From: an uncultured Bacilli bacterium
GTDB lineage: Bacteria; Bacillota_I; Bacilli_A; RF39; UBA660
Assembly (NCBI GenBank): GCA_947600015.1
Contig: CANQFX010000041.1
Span: forward strand, 1-9,997
Direction: 5' to 3'
DNA: 9,997 nt
Positions 6,173 to 9,997 of the stretch are shown here, in pieces (position 1 is the stretch's first letter; the number at the start of each line of letters is the position of its first letter). A program made the translations under genes and the position numbers. The notes beneath the pieces were generated by a model that was given only the letters and a program-made list of their open reading frames with translations, was not told where the DNA came from and ran no database searches.

Positions 6173-7444
6173 ATGAAATATACAAAAAAAGATTTAGGGT
6201 CTTATCAATTACATATGATAAAGACAAAAAAATTTAAAACGATTACAGTACGAGTAATGTTTCGTAGTCCAATTGTAAAAGAAGATATTACAATGCGTAA
6301 TATTTTATGTGATATGTTCATGCAATCGAGTGAGAAATATGATAGCAAACGAAAACTAACGATTCAAGCACAGGAATTATATGCCGCAGATTTTCAAACA
6401 TCAAATACGCGATTAGGAAACTATATGAATACAAATTTTTATTTGACTGTCTTAAATGATAAATATACAGAAGAAAAAAATTTTGAAAAAGCAGTAGAAT
6501 TTTTAAGTGAAATTATTTTTCATCCTGATGTAAAAGAAAAAAAATTTGATTCACAAAAACTAGATATTGTAAAATCTTCCTGTCGTAGTGCGTTAAATGC
6601 TTTAAAAGAAGATTCTTCTAATTACAGTCTCGTTCGAATGTTTGAAGCCTTTGATAAAAATTCGTCTGCCTCTTATCGCATGATGGGTTATATAGAGGAT
6701 TTAGATAAAATTAATGAAGAAAATCTTTATCAATATTATGAAAAAATGATTCAAACCAATTTAGTTGATATTTTTGTCATTGGGGAGATAAATGAAAAGA
6801 AAGTTTTAGAATTATTTAAAAAATATTTTAAACTAAAAACGTTAAAAAAGAAAAGAGTTCCTTATTTGCTTCCTGATAAAAAACCTAGAAGCAAACGATT
6901 AATTGTCAAAGAAACCTCTGATACCCAACAATCAAAACTAGCAATTGCTTGTCGCTGTCATGGATTGAGTGATTATGAAAGAAATTACCCATTGACTTTA
7001 TATAATGTAATTTTTGGAGGAGGAAGCGACTCAAAATTATTTAAAGAAGTAAGAGAAAAACACTCCTTATGTTATACGATTCATTCCGTACCAAATAAAT
7101 TGGATCATCTAATTTTAATTCGTGCTGGAATTGATAAAAGCAATTATAAAAAAACAGTTGATTTAATTGAGAAAAGTCTAAACGATATGCGAAAAGGAAA
7201 ATTTAGTGATAATGATATAAAAATTGCCAAAGAATACTATGAAACGGCCCTAGAAGAATTAGAAGAAAGTGAAAAAAGAATTATTGATAATTATCTAATG
7301 ATGGAATTAATTGGTACAGACACAATTGAAGAAAAAAGAAAGAAAATGCAAAAAGTAAAAAAAGAAGAAATTATCAAGGTAGCAAAAAAAATAAAAATGG
7401 ATACCGTATTCTGCTTGGAGGGGGTAAAAAATGAAAGAAATTAA
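6173..7444 (+). CDS. M16-family peptidase-like protein lacking the zinc site (YmfF/YfmF type)
   Basis: This is a member of the insulinase/processing-peptidase fold of 423 residues, the usual single-gene size for half of an M16 heterodimer. Where the HxxEH zinc motif should be (about residues 43-51) it reads NILCDMFMQ, so it cannot be an active zinc peptidase alone. The second-half substrate-binding signature is retained: a Gly-rich turn FGGGSDSKLF followed by Arg294 and Tyr301 (EVREKHSLCYTI), the R/Y pair of inactive partner subunits. It lies directly before, and overlaps, a gene with an intact zinc site, which argues for a heterodimer like mitochondrial processing peptidase or Bacillus YmfF/YmfH. 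No signal peptide or membrane segment is visible, so it is likely cytoplasmic. Start chosen from GAGGTGAGG (6162-6170). In databases this family is often labelled as associated with EF-P 5-aminopentanol modification; nothing in this window tests that role. Confidence 0.88.
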   Translation: MKYTKKDLGSYQLHMIKTKKFKTITVRVMFRSPIVKEDITMRNILCDMFMQSSEKYDSKRKLTIQAQELYAADFQTSNTRLGNYMNTNFYLTVLNDKYTEEKNFEKAVEFLSEIIFHPDVKEKKFDSQKLDIVKSSCRSALNALKEDSSNYSLVRMFEAFDKNSSASYRMMGYIEDLDKINEENLYQYYEKMIQTNLVDIFVIGEINEKKVLELFKKYFKLKTLKKKRVPYLLPDKKPRSKRLIVKETSDTQQSKLAIACRCHGLSDYERNYPLTLYNVIFGGGSDSKLFKEVREKHSLCYTIHSVPNKLDHLILIRAGIDKSNYKKTVDLIEKSLNDMRKGKFSDNDIKIAKEYYETALEELEESEKRIIDNYLMMELIGTDTIEEKRKKMQKVKKEEIIKVAKKIKMDTVFCLEGVKNERN

Positions 7445-8723
7445 TTTAAAGGGATTAGAACAAGAAGTATATCAAGAAACATTAGAAAACGGTTTGGATA
7501 TAATTTTTGTTCCATATAAAGATAAAAAAAATTATTTCATTAGTTATGCCACAAGATATGGTTCAGAAATTACTACTTTCCAACCAGCAGGGGAAAAGAA
7601 ATCCAGAAAAGTTCCTGATGGAATTGCTCATTTTTTAGAACATAAAATGTTTGAACAAGAAGATGGAATTGATCCATTTACCTATTTTTCTGAAAGTGGT
7701 ACAGGATCGAATGCTTCTACTTCATTTGATAGTACACAGTATATTTGTTATGGAACAAAAAATTTTAAAGAAAATTTAAAATACTTATTAAATTTTGTAA
7801 ATCAACCATATTATACAGATGAAAACGTAGAAAAGGAAAAAGGAATTATCGCAGAGGAATTAAAAATGTATGAAGATATTCCTGAATTTGCTTTGGAAAT
7901 GAAATTACGCGAAAATATTTATCATGTTCATCCAAGAAGAATAGATATTGGTGGTACAATTCCAGAAATTATGAAAATTACAAAAGAAGATTTATATACA
8001 TGCTATAATAATTTTTATAGTCCCAATAATATGTATTTACTTATTGTTGGAAAATTTAATATGAAAGAAGCATTAAAAATTATTAAAGAAGAAGTAGGAA
8101 ATATTCCAAATCGAAAAGAAGCGAAAATTACCAAAATTAAAGAACCAAAAACAGTAAGAAAAAAAGAAGAAATAATTCATTCTTCTGTCAATGTTCCTAA
8201 GATTGGATTAGGAGTTAAGTTATTAACAAAGGATCTAGGAGAATATGATTCACTTACGTTAGATTTATACTTATCAATGATTACTACAATTTTATTTGGA
8301 TCTTCTTCTATCTTTCGTGAAAACGTAAGAAATAAAAAATTAATTAATAATTTCTATACAGAATGGGAAAGTATCGAAGAATATAAAGTATTATATATCA
8401 TGGCCTCAAGCGAAAACCCAAAAGTTTTATTAGAGGAGATAAAAGAACAATTTAAAAATGTTGTAATTGAAAAAGAGGCTTTAGAGAGAATGAAAAAAGT
8501 TTGGATTGCAAATGAGGTAAAGATGATTGATGATATCGATTCTACAGTACATAATATCTATGATGATTTTCTTCGCTATCATAAAGTCATTCCCAATAAA
8601 GTAGAACAAATTCGAAACTTAAATTTACGAGAAATTAATAAGATTGCTTCAAAAATAGATTTTTCTAATATGGCAGTAGTACAGTTATTACCTCAAGAAA
8701 AAATAAAGAATGAAAAAAAATGA
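7431..8723 (+). CDS. M16-family zinc metallopeptidase (YmfH/YfmH type)
   Basis: This is the catalytic partner of the preceding gene, 430 residues. The zinc site is HFLEH (His67, Glu70, His71), with the third ligand probably Glu143 in EKGIIAEELKMYED. Spacing and context fit the M16B clade. The second half carries FGSSSIFRENVRNKKL, a degenerate form of the Gly-rich/RY region that is better preserved in the partner, so each subunit supplies what the other lacks. The ATG lies 14 bases inside the end of the upstream gene and has a strong GGAGGGGG site (7417-7424), implying translational coupling and equal stoichiometry. No export signal is visible, so the likely substrates are cytoplasmic peptides or proteins; they are not known. 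It terminates with TGA, whose A of the overlapping ATGA begins another short ORF. A role in a peptide-maturation cluster was considered, but no radical SAM enzyme or precursor peptide is nearby. Confidence 0.92.
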   Translation: MKEINLKGLEQEVYQETLENGLDIIFVPYKDKKNYFISYATRYGSEITTFQPAGEKKSRKVPDGIAHFLEHKMFEQEDGIDPFTYFSESGTGSNASTSFDSTQYICYGTKNFKENLKYLLNFVNQPYYTDENVEKEKGIIAEELKMYEDIPEFALEMKLRENIYHVHPRRIDIGGTIPEIMKITKEDLYTCYNNFYSPNNMYLLIVGKFNMKEALKIIKEEVGNIPNRKEAKITKIKEPKTVRKKEEIIHSSVNVPKIGLGVKLLTKDLGEYDSLTLDLYLSMITTILFGSSSIFRENVRNKKLINNFYTEWESIEEYKVLYIMASSENPKVLLEEIKEQFKNVVIEKEALERMKKVWIANEVKMIDDIDSTVHNIYDDFLRYHKVIPNKVEQIRNLNLREINKIASKIDFSNMAVVQLLPQEKIKNEKK

Positions 8724-8802
8724 AAGATGAAATTGAAAAAGAGTTAAAATTAGGACTTCTATCCTAGTCATTATATTCATAGAATTACAATTATATATGT
8801 AA
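8720..8802 (+). pseudogene. Short ORF coupled to the M16 operon, probable remnant of a next gene
   Basis: ATG 8720 overlaps the stop of the preceding gene (ATGA) and reads MKDEIEKELKLGLLS before TAG at 8765-8767, only 15 residues. If one base is restored near 8750, the frame continues to TAA 8800-8802 as TSILVIIFIELQLYM after the charged start. That would be a 27-residue peptide with a charged head and a hydrophobic tail like a membrane helix. There is no strong ribosome site, but coupling to the upstream gene could drive it. It may be a decayed operon gene, a tiny membrane peptide with an indel, or chance. I do not recognise it. Confidence 0.3.
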
Positions 8803-8806
8803 TTTT
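8781..8806 (+). other. Hairpin after the M16 operon
   Basis: AGAATTACA (8781-8789) pairs with TGTAATTTT (8798-8806) through one G-U pair, over an 8-base AT loop. The T run is only four bases, so it is a poor terminator by itself. It may protect the 3' end or help the stronger terminator downstream. Confidence 0.35.
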
Positions 8807-8828
8807 GGAATCAAAATAAAAAAATATG

Positions 8829-8854
8829 AATCTAGAAAGTTTCTAGATTTTTTT
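8829..8854 (+). terminator. Rho-independent terminator of the M16 operon
   Basis: AATCTAGAAA (8829-8838) and TTTCTAGATT (8840-8849) are perfectly complementary around one G, giving a stem of about 8 bp with a small loop. A run of seven T (8848-8854) follows and an A-rich stretch precedes it. Confidence 0.88.
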
Positions 8855-8875
8855 AGTGAATATAGTTTTAGAATA

Positions 8876-8904
8876 TTGACAAAAAAATAGGGGTTTGGTA
8901 TATT
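8876..8904 (+). promoter_or_regulatory. Strong sigma-A-type promoter of plsC
   Basis: Perfect -35 TTGACA (8876-8881), a 17-base spacer ending in TGG, and TATATT (8899-8904) give a near-consensus promoter with an extended -10. The 5' leader to the start codon is about 40 bases. Confidence 0.85.
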
Positions 8905-8952
8905 GCAAGTATATAATAATAAGATTATCTTAGACAAGAATAGGAGAAAAAA

Positions 8953-9516
8953 ATGTTTTATAAAATTGTTAGACCAATCATCAAAGGATTATTTTATTTA
9001 TTATATCATCCGACAGTTATTGGAAGAGAAAATATTCCTGTTCAGGGTGCTTATGTTTTGGCAGGAAATCATACCAATTGGAAAGACCCATTATTTTTAA
9101 TTGCTGTCTGTCCTAGTTCGATTCATTTCTTAGCCAAAGATTCTTTATTTCATGGAATCATCGGCTTTTTTGTGAAAAAAATGGAATGTATTCCTGTAAA
9201 CCGTAAAATTCATGATAAAGATGCGTTAAAAAATGCAAAAGAGATGCTTTTACAAGGAAATGTAATTGGCATTTTTCCAGAAGGAACAATTAATCGAAGT
9301 AATGATTTCGTGTTGCCTTTTAAAATTGGAGCAGTCAAGATGAGTAAAGATACTAATTCTTACTTAATTCCTTTTGTAATTACAGGGAAATATCAACTCT
9401 TTCGTAAGAAAATTCAAATTGAATTTTTAAATCCTAGAAAGATTACAAAAGATTTGGAAATGGAAAATAATCAGTTAATGCAAGAAATCAGTATGAAAAG
9501 GAAGGCTAGTTTATGA
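8953..9516 (+). CDS. plsC: 1-acyl-sn-glycerol-3-phosphate acyltransferase (PlsC/LPLAT family)
   Basis: This enzyme adds the second fatty acyl chain to lysophosphatidic acid to make phosphatidic acid at the inner face of the membrane. The 187-residue protein has a hydrophobic N-terminus (about 8-20, a membrane-association helix). Acyltransferase motif I is NHTNWKD with His40 and Asp45 in HX4D form. The glycerophosphate-binding motif II region is CIPVNR (79-84), motif III is IFPEGT (107-112), and a motif IV-like LIPFVI starts at 138. It is slightly shorter than many PlsC proteins, but nothing catalytic is missing. Start supported by AGGAG (8942-8946) six bases upstream. The stop overlaps the next start (ATGA), coupling it to an acyl ligase that may supply its activated acyl donor. 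Other LPLAT members (for instance with lyso-ornithine acceptors) cannot be excluded by sequence reading. Confidence 0.93.
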   Translation: MFYKIVRPIIKGLFYLLYHPTVIGRENIPVQGAYVLAGNHTNWKDPLFLIAVCPSSIHFLAKDSLFHGIIGFFVKKMECIPVNRKIHDKDALKNAKEMLLQGNVIGIFPEGTINRSNDFVLPFKIGAVKMSKDTNSYLIPFVITGKYQLFRKKIQIEFLNPRKITKDLEMENNQLMQEISMKRKASL

Positions 9517-9997
9517 ATATGATCGATTATATTAAACAAAAAATGATAAAAGTACCATGGAAGAAGTATTATAAAAAAAATGAACTAAGAATTAAAGTAG
9601 AAGATATTTCTATTTACGAAATGTTTCAAAACAGTGCAAAAGAACGAGAAAAACTACCTGCAATTAATTATTTTGGTAAAATATTTAGTTATCAAGAATT
9701 TTTAAATAAGGTAGATCAAGCCGCAAAAGCATTTCAAAGTCAAGGAATTCGTCCCAAAGATGTAGTGACAATATGTATGCCAAATACCCCAGAAGCAATC
9801 ATCAGTTTTTATGCAGTCAATAAAATTGGTGCAATTGCGAATATGATTCATCCTTTGTCTTCGGAACAAGAAATTAAAAATTATCTATTATCAACTAATA
9901 GTGTCATGCTAGTAATGATTGATTTATGTTATGAAAAAGTAAAAAATGTGATTGCTAGTACAAATGTATATAAAACAATTGTAGTTTCTGCCAAAGA
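9513..9997 (+). CDS. AMP-binding acyl-CoA/acyl-acid ligase, N-terminal part (3' end outside window)
   Basis: This is the first 161 residues of an ANL-superfamily adenylate-forming enzyme, which activates a carboxylic acid with ATP and usually transfers it to CoA or a carrier protein. Seen is the typical N-terminal order: a leader with YEMFQ, then INYFGKIFSYQEF (the tyrosine/phenylalanine turn before the core), VDQAAKAFQSQGIRPKDVV, the strongly conserved block ICMPNTPEAIISFYAVNKIGA, and NMIHPLSS. The P-loop and adenylation motifs lie beyond the window, so substrate cannot be assigned. The ATG overlaps the plsC stop and has AGGAAGG (9499-9505) seven bases upstream. Coupling with plsC suggests a fatty acid substrate feeding phospholipid synthesis (inference). 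Confidence 0.88.
   Translation, partial: MNMIDYIKQKMIKVPWKKYYKKNELRIKVEDISIYEMFQNSAKEREKLPAINYFGKIFSYQEFLNKVDQAAKAFQSQGIRPKDVVTICMPNTPEAIISFYAVNKIGAIANMIHPLSSEQEIKNYLLSTNSVMLVMIDLCYEKVKNVIASTNVYKTIVVSAK

Noticed and set aside
6173..8723. Sactipeptide or other peptide-maturation cluster, because paired M16 proteins occur in some.
   Set aside because: No radical SAM protein, precursor peptide or dedicated transporter is present. The neighbours are housekeeping genes, and the pair fits the widespread YmfF/YmfH type.

Overview
The window is AT-rich, densely packed and almost entirely plus-stranded. It uses strong Shine-Dalgarno sites, sigma-A-type promoters (TTGACA/TATAAT forms) and the standard bacterial code: tryptophans in the long genes are TGG, and TGA acts as a stop in ATGA overlaps. 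Together with a SpoIIIE/FtsK translocase, a YmfF/YmfH peptidase pair and a bile salt hydrolase, this suggests a low-GC Bacillota, probably a gut member of the Bacilli/Erysipelotrichia/RF39 type. The placement is inference; no rRNA or other taxonomic marker is present.

Layout. (1) Bases 1-1289 hold the 3' half of pyruvate phosphate dikinase (ppdK), closed by a clear terminator at 1335-1367. (2) Bases 1368-1937 are a 570-base stretch without an intact gene. It holds a start-stop codon pair behind a good ribosome site, a small ORF that looks broken by one extra A, two perfect dyads, and an extended -10 promoter. (3) Bases 1938-2912 encode a conjugated bile acid hydrolase with all the expected catalytic residues, followed by a weak hairpin terminator. 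(4) ftsK/spoIIIE (3077-5314) has its own near-consensus promoter. (5) A probable operon starts at the 5359-5388 promoter: deoD, then two M16-family peptidase-like genes that overlap by 14 bases. The first lacks the zinc site and the second has it. (6) A very short ORF, probably a gene remnant, starts on the stop codon of the second M16 gene; a strong terminator follows at 8829-8854. (7) A strong promoter drives plsC (1-acylglycerol-3-phosphate acyltransferase), translationally coupled to an AMP-binding acyl-CoA/acyl-acid ligase that runs off the window.

How the genes fit together. ppdK serves PEP/pyruvate interconversion. The bile salt hydrolase is an independently transcribed gut-adaptation gene set between housekeeping genes. 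ftsK handles chromosome segregation. deoD does purine salvage. The M16 pair next to ftsK/spoIIIE recalls the spoIIIE-ymfF-ymfH neighbourhood of Bacillus subtilis. plsC and the ligase form a lipid unit that may activate and incorporate fatty acids. I see no CRISPR array, tRNA, rRNA, insertion sequence or phage module. Most of the window is ordinary; the points worth a second look are the degraded region and dyads upstream of the bile salt hydrolase and the truncated ORF after the M16 pair.
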